64,000 bases of DNA. It comes from Setaria digitata (lineage: Eukaryota > Nematoda > Chromadorea > Rhabditida > Setariidae). The number at the start of each line of letters is the position of its first letter. Positions within the stretch are counted from its first letter, which is position 1. The position numbers and the translations under genes were made by a program. The stretch spans positions 744,001 through 808,000 of the forward strand of contig RCAB01000001.1 of assembly GCA_003640385.1 (NCBI GenBank), written 5' to 3'. Below, one piece after another: positions 13,501 to 25,700 of the stretch. The notes beneath the pieces are model-generated. The model was not told the origin of the DNA and made no database searches. It saw only the letters and a program-made list of their open reading frames with translations.

Positions 13501-14717
13501 CTCCTTCCAACTTTTCTGGCACGTTTATTCAGTTTTCTGTTTCTGCGTTGCTATTTTTGATTCAACTTACGCAGTTTTTAGATTTTCTAAGTTATTATAC
13601 GATAGAATATTGCAGATGTGAAGTGGTGCGTGGATTATCAATGCATAATGGTGTTTATTTATAGAATGTTCGGATTTTCCGTAATTTTGTACTAAAAAGT
13701 AACTGTATTTTGTTCGTAACAGGACAGTACCGAGTAATAATGAGGACCGCCGGACGTATTTGGGAGCCCCTTGGCTTTGTAACACTTACAACACATCAAA
13801 TGAAAGCACGAACATTCATCCAATTTCTACTTTCCATAAGACACAGTTGCAAATACGTCGCTCTTGCATTTTGTTCCTGTTATCATTTGAGGAGACTTTG
13901 AAAATCCATCGTTCACTTTATTTTCATAAGAGCGGTATAGAAGGGTGAATGGACAGTGAGTGGTTGTTGATTTGTTACAGTCATGTTGGTACTTTGAATG
14001 GTTTCGCTGTAACTGATTATTATATCTTGTGCGTGAATATTGTTCCGTGCTTGTGCCAAAGTCTTTCGTCGTATTTATTTATGGTTATAATTTAATGTTC
14101 ATGAATGCCGATGGACGTTTGTACATATCTGCTAAACGCCACTCGACAGCGTATATGAGTTAAGATTTCATGCAGTTTCGAGATGTAACTGTGGAAAAGA
14201 AACTTGATAAAGTATATGAGCTTAGCAAGGGTGAAAGTCAATTATACTGCGCATCTATTTGAAATTTAATAATGTTTCGGAGTTGAAATGCAGTTCTCAG
14301 TTCCCAGGGATAAAACTGTGAACTTGCTAACAGGCCTCTCAGAGGACGAGAGAGGTGGAGGTTATTCGTTTAGCGATTCAAAATAAAGCTAGAGGCAACT
14401 ACTGCAGCAGTATTAAATGCAAGCAGTAAAAGATCAGAACACTTCACCGGATCTTTGTGACATGCAGCAATTGGTCTATGTGGAAAGCATCCATCAACAG
14501 CACAGACAGTTCCAGTCGAGTTCTGTTGACCGAACTACTTCAGGTGAAGAATGCCACGCTCCGGAAGGAACGGCAATACCTTCACTGCGCATCTCAGTCT
14601 CGAAACACCAATCAGTCCGTTACAACTAGTGCCGCCACCGTATCCCTCAAGACACTTCTCTGTACTCTTTGTCCAAATCTATCGCAACAAACCACATAGT
14701 AGGCAACGGAGTCCTAA
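13501..14717. other. spacer downstream of the RING gene
   Basis: This holds the RING gene 3' region. An open stretch at about 13728-13948 could be an alternative last exon. Beyond 13950 I see nothing supported until the tRNA genes. Confidence 0.45.
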
Positions 14718-14799
14718 GGCGAGATGGCCGAGTGGTCTAAGGCGCTGGTTTTAGGCACCAGTCTCTTCGGAGGCGTGGGTTCGAATCCCACTCTCGTCA
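14718..14799 (+). tRNA. tRNA-Leu (anticodon TAG)
   Basis: An 82-base class II tRNA. The acceptor stem GGCGAGA pairs with TCTCGTC, with one G-U pair, and the discriminator base is A at 14799. The D arm starts GCCGAGTGG. The anticodon stem CTGGT/ACCAG encloses a seven-base loop with TAG at 14752-14754. The long variable arm has CUC/GAG around a UUCG loop, typical of Leu tRNAs. The T arm is GTGGG-TTCGAAT-CCCAC. There is no intron. A TTTT pol III terminator lies at 14806-14809. The UAG anticodon reads CUA and probably CUG. Confidence 0.97.
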
Positions 14800-14805
14800 G
14801 ATCAG

Positions 14806-14809
14806 TTTT
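14806..14809 (+). terminator. pol III terminator of tRNA-Leu(TAG)
   Basis: A run of four T residues starts seven bases after the tRNA 3' end, the usual RNA polymerase III stop signal. Confidence 0.7.
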
Positions 14810-14887
14810 ACTGGCGAACTAATTTTACACAGTTATGTTTCGTGATAAATTCAACTATCTAACAGATAGCGGCGAGATAACACACGT

Positions 14888-14969
14888 GGCGAGATGGCCG
14901 AGCGGTCTAAGGCGCTGGTTTAAGGCACCAGTCTCTTCGGAGGCGTGGGTTCGAATCCCACTCTCGTCA
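14888..14969 (+). tRNA. tRNA-Leu (anticodon AAG)
   Basis: An 82-base class II tRNA on the same strand, 88 bases after the first. It differs from its neighbour at two of 82 positions: T to C in the D arm (14903) and T to A at the first anticodon base (14932). The anticodon AAG lies at 14932-14934. All stems are intact and the discriminator is A at 14969. In eukaryotes A34 of such tRNAs is normally deaminated to inosine, so it should read CUU, CUC and CUA. A TTTT terminator follows at 14980-14983. The flanking sequences of the two genes are not similar. Confidence 0.97.
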
Positions 14970-14979
14970 ATACGGTTCC

Positions 14980-14983
14980 TTTT
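14980..14983 (+). terminator. pol III terminator of tRNA-Leu(AAG)
   Basis: Four T residues start eleven bases after the mature 3' end and fit an RNA polymerase III stop signal. Confidence 0.65.
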
Positions 14984-16251
14984 AGTCCCTGGGACTGTTA
15001 AATTTGCAACAGCTATCAGAAAGGCGTGAAATATGTAGAGTAATACCACAGAGGGGGTGACAGCTATACAGCTGAGTATTTCCCGGCTGAAGTAATTAAT
15101 TATTGCTAGAACAGAGTGCGTTGATGGGTATTGTGATTCAGTCATGGAGATGCAAGGAGACTCGTTGGCCAGCACTGCAATTCGAGACCGAACTGCACTG
15201 CTGCACGAAATGAAGCTGTGTGCATTCTCCGCGCAAACACAACCGCTAATGGTATGTATAATTACGAGATTAATTCAATTCAACAGCAAGCTCGAAGATA
15301 CACGCAGACGCAGACGCAAACGCACACGACAGCCTTGGCCTTCGAGCAACTTATCGTGACTCCGTCGCACGGGTTCCTTACCTCTCTCCACACTCCATCC
15401 TTCACCTTCACTCTCTTCTGCCCTTTGACCCGCTCTGCGCTGCACTGCACTTTGCAGCAGCATCCATCAACACGTCCCACTGCAGCAGATTCCGAAACCA
15501 AACTACGCATCGTTTTTTATGTCCACCGATGCATGGGCATAAGCTGCACCACACCACACTCCATGTTGATACTTGCAGTGCAGCGCGATGTTAGCAACAA
15601 AGTGGCATCCAGCCAACAGGTGCAGTATTGTCGCACGGCAGACTGTTGTCCCTGTATAGCAGCTGCAGTTGCAGTAACGGTAGAGTTAGACATTTAGCAG
15701 CTGAATGTTGCACTGTGTCGCATACGTGCAGCGTGGCGCCGCCTTTTCATTCCTACCAGAAGCACTCACTCATTTTGTTATAAGAATTCGTGTTTTGTTG
15801 TTCATCTTTGCGTCCCGAAACTATGTCATTCGAGTTTGTCCGTGCTGTGAGCTTCTCGGTGACTGGGATGTCTCGGGAATTCCGAGAACAAGTACATGTG
15901 GATAGATGGGAAAGGAAGCCAGCCTATATTACTCCTTCTAAGGTGACCTTCGTGCACTCACCTCAGTGACGCATCCTCACACATCCGCTCTCGGCATTAG
16001 CGGGATGGGTCACGTTTTAATGCCTCTCGTGGCACTGCGCGTGGAGGGTCTTCGTTGCTTTCATCAAAGTACCTTTACGGCAATTCCCACGCGACAGCTT
16101 ATCGTGCTCCAGTTCTGCAGTCCGAGTCAGTGCGTGCTTCGGTGCATCCTCAGGTCGGCCTCGTGCACTCCAAAGAACAATGCCTGAGGAAAGAGCATGC
16201 AAAGTGCATGGCCGTTTCAGAACGCACTCTGCTCAGAACACACTACCATCG

Positions 16252-16310
16252 ACACACACACAGACAGACACACACACATACGTTCACATACACATACAAA
16301 CATACTCACA
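16252..16310. repeat. imperfect CA-dinucleotide microsatellite
   Basis: An alternation of AC/CA units with interruptions (ACAG, ATAC) spans about 59 bases. It is readable directly from the sequence. Confidence 0.85.
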
Positions 16311-16375
16311 AATAACAGTGATGCCGCGGTGGACCGGAGAAGACGGAGATGGGATGGGATGGATCGTAGTGATTG

Positions 16376-16468
16376 TGATATTGGTAGTCGTCATCATTAT
16401 TATCGTGGTCGTTACCAGCATCTCCATTATCACCAGCATCATCACGGTCACCATCACTGTTAACATCA
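16376..16468. repeat. imperfect ATC/GTC trinucleotide tract
   Basis: Repeated three-base units (ATC, ATT, GTC, ACC) run for about 90 bases. They give long runs of Val/Ile or His/Met in translation, which explains the open frames here. Confidence 0.7.
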
Positions 16469-16911
16469 TAGCACGAAGTGTTTCGAGAAAATCGATAATG
16501 GTGTGGTGGTATGGTTGTGGTCGGGCCTGATGAACAGTGCAGAGAAGGTTGAAAAAAGGGAATGCTGGTCAGGTGTGTCCTTCCAGCTAATCAGTGACCG
16601 GTGATGACGGAGTCCACTTATCACTCCAATCACTGCCTACAGAAGCATTGCGGACAGTCGTCACTATCTCTTCCGAAACCATTTCTTCTCTCTCATCTGC
16701 CTTTTTATATCATTATATAATATCAGTATTGACTTGACGAACACCTTAGACAGTTTCGGAAATCGCCTTCAGGTAGCGTTCCAGTCATCTCTGGCTGCTT
16801 GCTAGCTTTCTCTGATGCGATTGACATTCCAGGAAAGTGCTCATTTGTAAATGTAACAAGGAGGGCGTGAACGGCAACAACAACAGCAGTTATGGAGTTG
16901 TTTGATACGCT

Positions 16912-19870
16912 ATGACCAGTGGTGAGGCTGCTACCGGTGATATTGTACAGTGTGAAGATTTCGATACTTCTTCTGGGGAACCACCGAGAATTGACCTTGA
17001 AAGACGCACATTTAATTCTGGTCTACAAGCGAACAGGACTTTACCATCAGAGAAGGTATATTTCGCTTTTGTTTGTACGGTTTGGATTACGAAAAGTCAC
17101 TTAATTCTTACATGCTAGTTCATTGTTGCTCTTCCTGAGATCTCAGTTCGTATCACAGCATTATAAATTTGTTTTCACAATGTAGTCACTCGAAGTTATG
17201 AAAAATCACCGTGTTCAGCGAAAACTTTTTTTAAAGAATATTTCGGGAGTTCATAAAATGTGTTATAGTTACATAAAAAAGGATCGGTGGACGTGGTCAA
17301 AATAGCCACATCAGTCAGTAAATCAAGTAGTGCATTCTACGCACCGACTTTTTATGAAAAAGAAGGGCAGAGCAGTAAGGTTACAGAAAAGGTTTGCACC
17401 TTTAGCTCTATCTGAATTTTCTAATCGTTATATTGTTGTCAGTTTTGGGAGAATCTGCTACCGTTAGCTGTTCTGTAGGAGCAGTCCTCTCATAATCTTA
17501 GACAAGATCTGTTCATCCATATGAATGCTATTTGCTTTTGATGTTAAATATCAAAATCTATATATATTTAGATCACGTTAACCTCTTTTTGATTTTCTTC
17601 CATTATATATCCTGGATGCGGGTTTCAGATGGAGCTAGGAGATATTGTTCAGACACAGATAACGACGCCGCTTGTACCTACATCAGTTGCAATTTCGGGT
17701 TCGAATCTACCAATACCAGTCGCTAGTGAATTATCTAATGTAAGCAGCACGGGTTCGGTATCCGATCGTGAGCCAGAAACTCCTGACAAGGGTAATTACA
17801 CTAAAGTTATGAAATCTTTGGAACAAAAACCACTTCGAAAGCGGAGAAGAAATGACGGCCATCCACCTAAAAGTGATCGGAAGATTACCGAATGTTTCAA
17901 GGTATGCTTCTAGTGGTTGACTGTTTGTTTCTATGCCATGTTGACCATGTTTTGATTCACGTTATATTACCTTTACATGTCGCTTGAGAGTACTGCTTCC
18001 TTTGCTTCTGAAACATGAGAGAATCAATTCCATTTAGCTAATATTTCAGAACATGGCAGTTGGTTCTAGCCCGAAACGTCAAGTAAACCCATCTCACGCA
18101 AATGGCGACAGTTCTAGCAGTGACTACGTACGTTTCTTTCTACGTACTATTCCTCTGAAATTATCATAACTTGTTTTAAAAAGATTTATAACTATTTTTC
18201 TTTAAACCTCTTATATTATTTTAACATCTTCTTTGTATCTATTGCAAAGTCTTAGCGCAACAGTCTATAACAAAAAGAGATAGCGGTGAAATCAAATCAA
18301 GTTTTCAGTAAGCAAATATAGTTATAAAAATGCTTTGCTAAACACCAAGCATTTTTTGATCCCCAGTGATGTTTAGATTTCCTTACTTACTATTTGCACA
18401 GTTCAGTTAATCTCAGTATTTCATAGGTAAATAAATGTACGGATATTAAAATCCAACATTTCTATAGTTCATGTTTTTTGGAGAGAAAATTTGTGTATAC
18501 GTACAATACTTCGGTCTTCGAACTCTCTTTCCTTATTTTTTGAGTAGTCGGTCCGACAGATATGGAGTTTAACAGCAGTTATACACTGCATAGGTAATGT
18601 TTATGCTGTACTTGAGCAGAACAGTGCTATTTGTAATTATGAGACTTTAACCAAATAAAAACGTCATAACCAGCCATGCCAAAGCTGGATTCATGTACTG
18701 TGTTGAGGAAAAACTTGAGTATCAAAAATATGGCTTTGTGATTTTCGTTCTTGTCATTTATTTTTATAATACTTTTCAAGTGTGCAATCATTACATCTGT
18801 TTCTCAGTCAACCAATACTCGGCCAAATATTCATTTGACTATTTTCAATTCGAGTGATTCTAGCCAAAGCCAAAGTCCACCTCAAACGTTGATGTGCAGA
18901 CCACGAATAGATTCGCAGGTATCAATTTTAGTTTGAAGTGAAATAGGATGTACAGGTGATCTTTGTCAACTTTTTTCAGATTAATTTTTTAGAAGTTTAT
19001 TTCTGCCATAAATTGTTTAACATTTTCTTTGTTTTTTTTTTTTTTCTACAAAAAAATATATTACCTCACTAATATCTTTACATTACCTTCAACAAACCGT
19101 AGATCTTTTAGGCTCAAACTGATGAATTATCCTTAATTGATGCAGCGGAAATGCGTTCAGAACTCTCCAAGAAAGACAGTATAATTGAGGATATGAGAAG
19201 AACGATCGAAGAATTAAAGCAACAAATCATCAAAAGAGACCGCTCCATGGATGCATGCAAAGAGACTATAAGAAAGTTACTAATTGAGCAAAGTACAATG
19301 GAAAGAAAACAAGTTAGTGTCTTTTTTTCTTCCAATTGTGCTAATGCATTTTTTTTTTTTTTTTTTTTAAGAGCTTTTACGTTGTTTTAAATCATATTGT
19401 CTGTGGAGAAAAGCGTTATTATTAATTTGCTTATCATTTTTTTAAACACTACAGTATGCCGTGCTGTACTGGTCGCTATATTTTTTTTTTGCTTTCTGAA
19501 TTAGCACTGACCATAACATTGGGTTCATGTTTCACAAGAATACAAAAATAGGAAAAGAAATCTTCCCATATTCACAATTACCCATTGTCATCGATCGTTT
19601 GTTTTCTTCCATATCGAAAAATTTGTAATAGTTACAATTCAGGCAAAAGCCAAATGCATGGAGGATTGTTTACGTATTGGACAGTTCAAGCCAACACGTC
19701 ATCGAGAGGAGTTTCGTGAAATGTGGGCTGATGGTTGGGCATTTGAGGAAATTAATAAGGCACAACAAAGGATTGCAAATGAAAGAAATGAGATAATTAA
19801 CGCTTCACAAAACCTTCGGAAGAGGAAGCCAACTGGAAATGCCAGAGATTTGAAAAGGTATATAGCCAAG

Positions 19871-19902
<32 letters not shown>

Positions 19903-22900
19903 CCCCATTTTATTTATTCCTACATATTTGTTAATTATTCGTTTTTTTCTTAAATTATTTTATTAACTATCTTTTCTCTAAAACATTTTTTAGAAAATTT
20001 TCTCCTCATTTGATGAATCCAAAAAAGTTGGAACGCAATTTCACGTTGAACGCAGAGATTCTTAATTCGTCAAAAGTCAAATTCTCTAATGTCTTTTTCT
20101 ATTTTTTTTATTTTTTATTTTTTCTTTTTGGGAAGAAAGAAAAAGCATACATGACTTTAAAATTTGAAACTCATTACTGAAACGAAAACCGAGGTGTCGT
20201 AAATGTGGACGTTTTGACACGTCGGTTAATTTCACTGTCTATGTCTTACATTTGAAAATAGAGTTCAAATCAGTTTGATTTCTGCATTTTATTTTTCTGT
20301 GTAATCTTTTTTCTTGTTCAGAGCGATGTCAACTGGTTCGGATGGTATGATTCCGTCTACATCAGCTGGACCAAGTTCTATTTCACTCACCGATGAATTG
20401 TTCGCAAAACCAGAGTTACCAAAAGAATTAAGTTTGCAAGAATATTTGGAGCAAGAAGAGATTTACCGGTTGCGTAAGGTAATTGTTATTATTAGAACGT
20501 TTTGCTTATTGGGGAAAGTAATTTCAATTGCAGGAAGCAGATTGTTTTTGAATTAAAAGCATTAATCTATTAATTAGGATATCAAAATCAAAGAGTAATG
20601 TTGTTTATAGTATTGGGGGTAATTTTACTGAGCAGTTTATTTCCTTAAAACCTATTAGCGCAGCAATTTATTGTTCTGCAAAGCCTTTATTAATGCATAT
20701 CTTAGTATCTCAATGTGCAGTTGTCTTGCATGGGTTACTTATGCGGCAGTTTGACAGTTTGACGTTTTTTCCATTAATTGGCAAGGCATTTATACTATAT
20801 TGTAAAATTATTTTCCTTTTCTTTTTCCTTTTTCAATATCCATTCTAAAGACTTTTTAAGGAACATCTTAAAAAAGAGGAAGCAGAGCTAATTGCTGAGC
20901 GGGATCGTTTGGAAAGAGAACGAAATCTACATATTCGAGAATTAAAACGGGTTCAATATGAGGAATCGAGTCGATACAAAGACCATGAATTGCTCAATAG
21001 GCGCTATCTTCTACTTTCACTTCTTGGAAAAGGTGGTTTCAGGTTAGTTTTTTTTTTTTGATTTACTAATTTGTTTCTCTAGGATCCTGTATTGTTCACT
21101 TCGGAAAGTGTTCTCTTCAGTTAGGTAGCAAACCATGCTATGAAATTAGTATACTTTATGTGTAGCAGCAAATAATTATAGCCTGCGTTGAACTGTTATC
21201 GGTTTAGCCTGTGTAGATTTTGCTTTTAAACTATATTAATTTATTATCCTACAGCGAGGTTTGGCGAGCTTTTGATTTGGATGAAAACAAATATGTGGCA
21301 TGCAAAATTCATCATGTAAATAAAGAATGGAAAGAAGATAAAAAGGTATTTGTCACAGGATTTTATTATCTCTGCGTATTGATTTGGGATTATACAATTG
21401 TATGAAAGGCATCGTAGAGATCTTCTGCAGTTTTTTTTTTTTTATCCCTTAACTTGATAGTAGGCAAATTATTGATTGTAGGCAAATTATGTGAAACATG
21501 CTATGCGTGAAAAAGATATTCATAAAACACTGGATCACCCACGTATTGTTCGCTTATTCGATTTATTTACAATCGATAATCATTCTTTCTGTACTGTGTT
21601 GGAGTACTGTGATGGTAACGATCTCGATTTTTATTTGAAGCAAAATAAACAAATTCCCGAAAAGGAAGCACGCTCCATTATCATGCAGGTTATTTTGTTT
21701 TTATAAAAAGTTTTAAATACAAGTATTGCTAATTGAATCCTAAATCTCGTGAAAAATCTTTGTGTTTGGGGTTACTTGAGAAGTATGTAGCCTTATGGTC
21801 ACCATATTGAATTGTAGAAGGAGTCTTTTAGAACACGTGGTTTTGTCACAACTACTTCCCGTAGCAGCCTTATTCGATAGGCGGTTACTAACTTTAATTT
21901 TAGGGAGTGATCACATATTAATGTAATTAATGAGATATCGCATTTGGATTGGCAAATTTTTGGCAAGTTTTTATTATTACGGTTATTTCAGGTAGTGTCA
22001 GCTCTTCGTTATTTGTCTGAGAAACGCCCACCGATAATTCATTATGATCTGAAACCGGCAAATATCCTGCTGCAGTCGGGTACTACGAGTGGTGCAATAA
22101 AAATCACTGACTTTGGGCTTAGTAAAATAATGGAAGATGCTGATGATGGTGATTCTATTGAACTTACGTCCCAGGGAGCTGGCACATATTGGTTAGTGTT
22201 TATATAATTATTTTCAGTAAATCTTAAATTTCTTTTGCTTTCTGTCTTTACCTTCTTATTCATCTGATTTTTTTATACATGTTAGAGACTAGATTTGGTA
22301 TTTGCTACGCCAAAAGTTCTCTCTTAAGTCCGACGAAAAGTGTGTAGTCAACCTTAATTGTTGTGTACATTAATTAGATAAAGCTTCGAAGTACTGCGGG
22401 AAATTGAAATTTGGCTAGCTTCGAAAAGCTAATTTTCTGAGACAAACATACGTATTTTGAGATTGTAATTTTAAATATATCAGACAGATCTTGAAGACAA
22501 GGTTTTCATGCTACGAGTTTCAGGTATCTTCCTCCTGAAACTTTTGTTGTCGGCCATAACCCTCCAAAGATAAGTTCGAAAGTGGATGTTTGGAGTGTGG
22601 GTGTCATATTTTACCAGTGTCTATACGGAAGACGTGTAAGGTTTCATCTATTTATGTAACCTTAGATATGCCAACAGCCTTTCGGGAGCTTCCATGGAAG
22701 ACTTATAAGAATTTTTTTTTTTTTTTTTTATAGCCATTCGGACACGAACAAACTCAACAGAAAATTCTGGAAGAAAACACTATCCTAAAAGCTACCGAAG
22801 TCACTTTCCCCCCAAAACCAGTGGTCAGCTCAGCAGCACAGGTAAAATCATTCCAGACACGTGTTTTCCAAAAGAGAATATAGGTTTAGATTTATTGAAA

Positions 22901-23394
22901 CAAATTCAAGAATAAGAAGGAGGTCTGAAATTTGTCAGAACAACAAGTTCTCTGTTTCGAATTTTCTTTTCTCTGTGCTAAATACCATTAATCAACAACA
23001 GTAGTAGTCCCCCTCCATAGAATCTTTCTTTTTCAAGTAATTAAATGAGGTAGAAATGAAGTTCTTCGTTATTTCAGGATTTCATCCGTCGTTGTCTGCA
23101 GTATCGAAAAGAAGAACGGGCAGATGTTTTCGAGCTTGCGAAACACGAACTTTTCCGTCCTCGTGGCCAAGTAAAATTTCCGGCCTCTCTTCAGTGGCAA
23201 CTTATTTAGGATTTTATTTTTTAAAACTGCAGAGATATGTGTGCATATGCTTACCCTGGTGTCTTCGGAATTACATTTCTGACAGCAGTTTACAATTAAT
23301 TTTTAAAAACTGAAAAATCTTTTTTCAGAAATCTTCGCAACCACCTTCTTCACCATCGGCAAGATGCTTGAGGAGTGATGAGACGGATTACTAA
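16912..23394 (+). CDS. tlk-1: Tousled-like serine/threonine kinase
   Basis: Sixteen exons: 16912-17055, 17629-17901, 18050-18127, 18808-18918, 19112-19312, 19643-19857, 20322-20478, 20861-21042, 21255-21345, 21482-21688, 21992-22191, 22524-22635, 22734-22841, 23078-23170, 23329-23394, joined in frame to 745 residues (fifteen boundaries checked for phase). Residues 1-200 are Ser/Thr-rich with a basic RKRRR patch, a likely nuclear signal. About 205-270 and 395-440 are charged coiled coils. The kinase domain runs from about 441 to 725: GKGGFSEVW glycine loop, VACKIH with the ATP-binding Lys, HYDLKPAN catalytic loop, DFGLSK and the Pro-Pro-Glu end of the activation segment. The YDLKPAN loop and the GTYWYLPPE stretch are typical of Tousled kinases. 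These nuclear kinases phosphorylate the histone chaperone Asf1 and act in chromatin assembly, replication and transcription. The first exon is less conserved, so the start is the least certain part. Confidence 0.95.
19873..19902. repeat. poly(T) run of about 30 bases in a TLK intron
   Basis: An unbroken T run just after the donor at 19858. Such runs recur in the introns of this window (also near 19350, 45237 and 54808) and their lengths may be miscounted in the assembly. Confidence 0.9.
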
Positions 23395-25645
23395 ACAATA
23401 CCGGTGAATTTGTAAAATTTGTTCGCGCTTTTAAGAATTAAGTGATTTTCGTGCACATCTTTTTTGTAATTTTTTAATGCTGGGCATTACTGATATGTTA
23501 TAGTTGTTACATTATCATTGCTGATTTCATTCAGTAAAGGTTAGTTTACCGTGACTACACAAATTTTCGATGTGCAACATGCTTTCTGCTCTGTTCTTTC
23601 CAATTCTTTTGTATTTTTTGTTGCTAGTTTACCATTCCCTCACTTTGGAATTATTTGATTCGTCTGTGTACATGGCCTTAACTCAGCCAGCTCCCTATCC
23701 CCTCAACTTATTGTCTTCGTCGCCTTTTTTCCTTTTTCTTCTAGCTACATAATTCAGTACTCAGAATATCTATTTACATTTTCGAAAATATAGTTACTGT
23801 ATGGAAATTTTCGTACGCTTCGCTGTCCCCCCTTCTAAAATTTCCCTGTATTCAACTTGTATATTCAAAATTCTACATATACAGGGAATATATGTATGTT
23901 TGATTAGAGTTCTCTGGGGTTAGAGTCATGTATGCCATACGACCTTTCATATTATCCAACAACTGATCGGTTCAGGCCGCTGCTTATTTTTATTATCGTT
24001 ATCCCATGTTTTAAGAACATACGTTCGTACACTGATCCTTTGTTAGTGTTTTTCCCTTTTAAATATTGTTGGATTGAAAAGTTAAAAAGGTTGGAATGGA
24101 AGTATTTTGTTGTCTATCCTACAAATCCACGAAATGTAACAATGTCGAACGATGCTGATTTTTTTGCTGACTCTCTTTTCTCTCCAGTGTCTCCACTTCT
24201 GAAGTAAGAAACACTCATTCCACATTGCCCAGTATTTTAATAGGCAATAAATATACTTCTCGAACCGCCACAAGACTGTGGAGTTGGATAATTACATACA
24301 ACAGCGCTAGAGATTTCTAGATGATTTAGCCTCATTTTAAGATTTACAATAAATATGGAAGAATTTGAAGCAAGAAAATAATGAGGAACAACATACATAG
24401 ATGTTTCGTCTTCATCAGTTGTAGCTTGTTGGACCGGTGATAAGTAGGTGAAAGACTGGTCGTAACTTATTCCTGACGCGTCTGAGCTCTCTAGTTTAAA
24501 AACATGGCACAGAAGTATGACCTTATTTGAAAATAAGATGCTGCGTGGGACTTTTAATTTTGTACATCGAACTTTTGGAGTATTTCAGGCTATGAATACC
24601 TTATATTGTCTTATTAGATTTCAATCAAAAAAGAATGAGTCATGCCAAACTTACCTGCTGCAGTAACTGTGGGATCAAAAGAACCGGGAATCCTTCGCAT
24701 CTGGCAAAGGTCCTTGCCTAGAGATCTGAAAATTATTATGGCAAGATTTGAAGTGGTTTACTCTTAGGGCTTTGTGAGCAGGATTTATTTCAAAATAAAA
24801 GCAAGATACGGAATTGGTCTGGCATTAAAAAGATTAACATTAGCATACCCAAAGACGGATTATTTCGAATGACTTCTACCTGCAGTGACTCTACGCAAAA
24901 TAGATAGTTCAGTTGCAAATTGAAATGCATACAACCAAAATCACGTCCTGTCCACGATTTCCTTTAAAGATTCCTCGAAAATGGTAAAACTAATATTAAA
25001 CCAACTCTTTCTGACTAGTTTCATTTTTCGAACTCCCGATATGCTTCCCAAACAACATTTTCACTTCCACCTCAACGTCTTCATCGCTACCTGCATTCGC
25101 TATAAGCTGTCGTGTCATATCGGCTATCAACTCTTCCACTTTTTTTGCTATATTTCCATGCACCTATAAATGTGTCACGAACCCAATTTTAAACCGTAAC
25201 CCTACCGAAACCTAAAATCATTTTAACTAATTTTTAGAAACTCACTTTCCTGGTTCGACCAACACAGTCATTCATCTTTTTGTTCAATGAAGAAAAATTT
25301 AACTGCCTTCATTTTTACAGTAGACACATTACGCAAATGTCCCATCATGAGCAACGTTTGTTACACCCCATTCAATAACGGAATGCAATTCATCCATCCC
25401 CAAACGAAACATAGATATGTTTTAAATATTTTTAGAATTAACTTTTGAAAGCAAAGCATTTGTTATGAACTGAAGGGAAATAATGCACCTTGTTCTAAGC
25501 TTTTTTTCTTTTCATCCTATTTACAGTTCTTACATAAAACACCGCAAGAACCTGGAAAATATGCAAAATTTTTCGTAATGAAAATTAAAATTTATGTTGG
25601 TATTGAGAGTGGACTGCCGAAACACATATGATTCGAAGCAAACAA
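23395..25645. other. spacer between TLK and VPS33A, no gene recognised
   Basis: The genes on either side converge here, so this holds two 3' ends. I found no tRNA, exon chain or inverted repeat. Short open frames (for example near 23932 and 24981) lack splice context and show no family signature. Confidence 0.5.
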
Positions 25646-25651
25646 TTTATT
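25646..25651 (-). terminator. polyadenylation signal of VPS33A
   Basis: AATAAA on the minus strand, about 50 bases after the VPS33A stop codon. Confidence 0.6.
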
Positions 25652-25700
25652 TTTCGGGAAATAAGGAATGCCTGCACAAACAAAATTATAGCACTACAAA

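Larger units (their letters stand above)
14984..16911. other. GC-richer spacer before TLK, microsatellites only
   Basis: No exon chain was found. From about 15150 to 16900 the base composition is close to even, unlike the AT-rich rest of the window. It contains imperfect CA and CAG/CGCA words near 15300-15340, a CA-type microsatellite at 16252-16310 and an ATC-type trinucleotide tract at about 16376-16468. Long overlapping open frames on both strands are composition artefacts. The last few hundred bases should include the TLK promoter or 5' UTR. Confidence 0.55.

Noticed and set aside
15218..15697. 159-codon plus-strand open frame
   Set aside because: It runs through CA/CG-rich repeats with Gln-Thr alternation, and open frames exist on the opposite strand too. 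No family signature.
16180..16530. Open frames rich in His, Val and Ile near 16.3 kb
   Set aside because: They are translations of the CA and ATC microsatellites.
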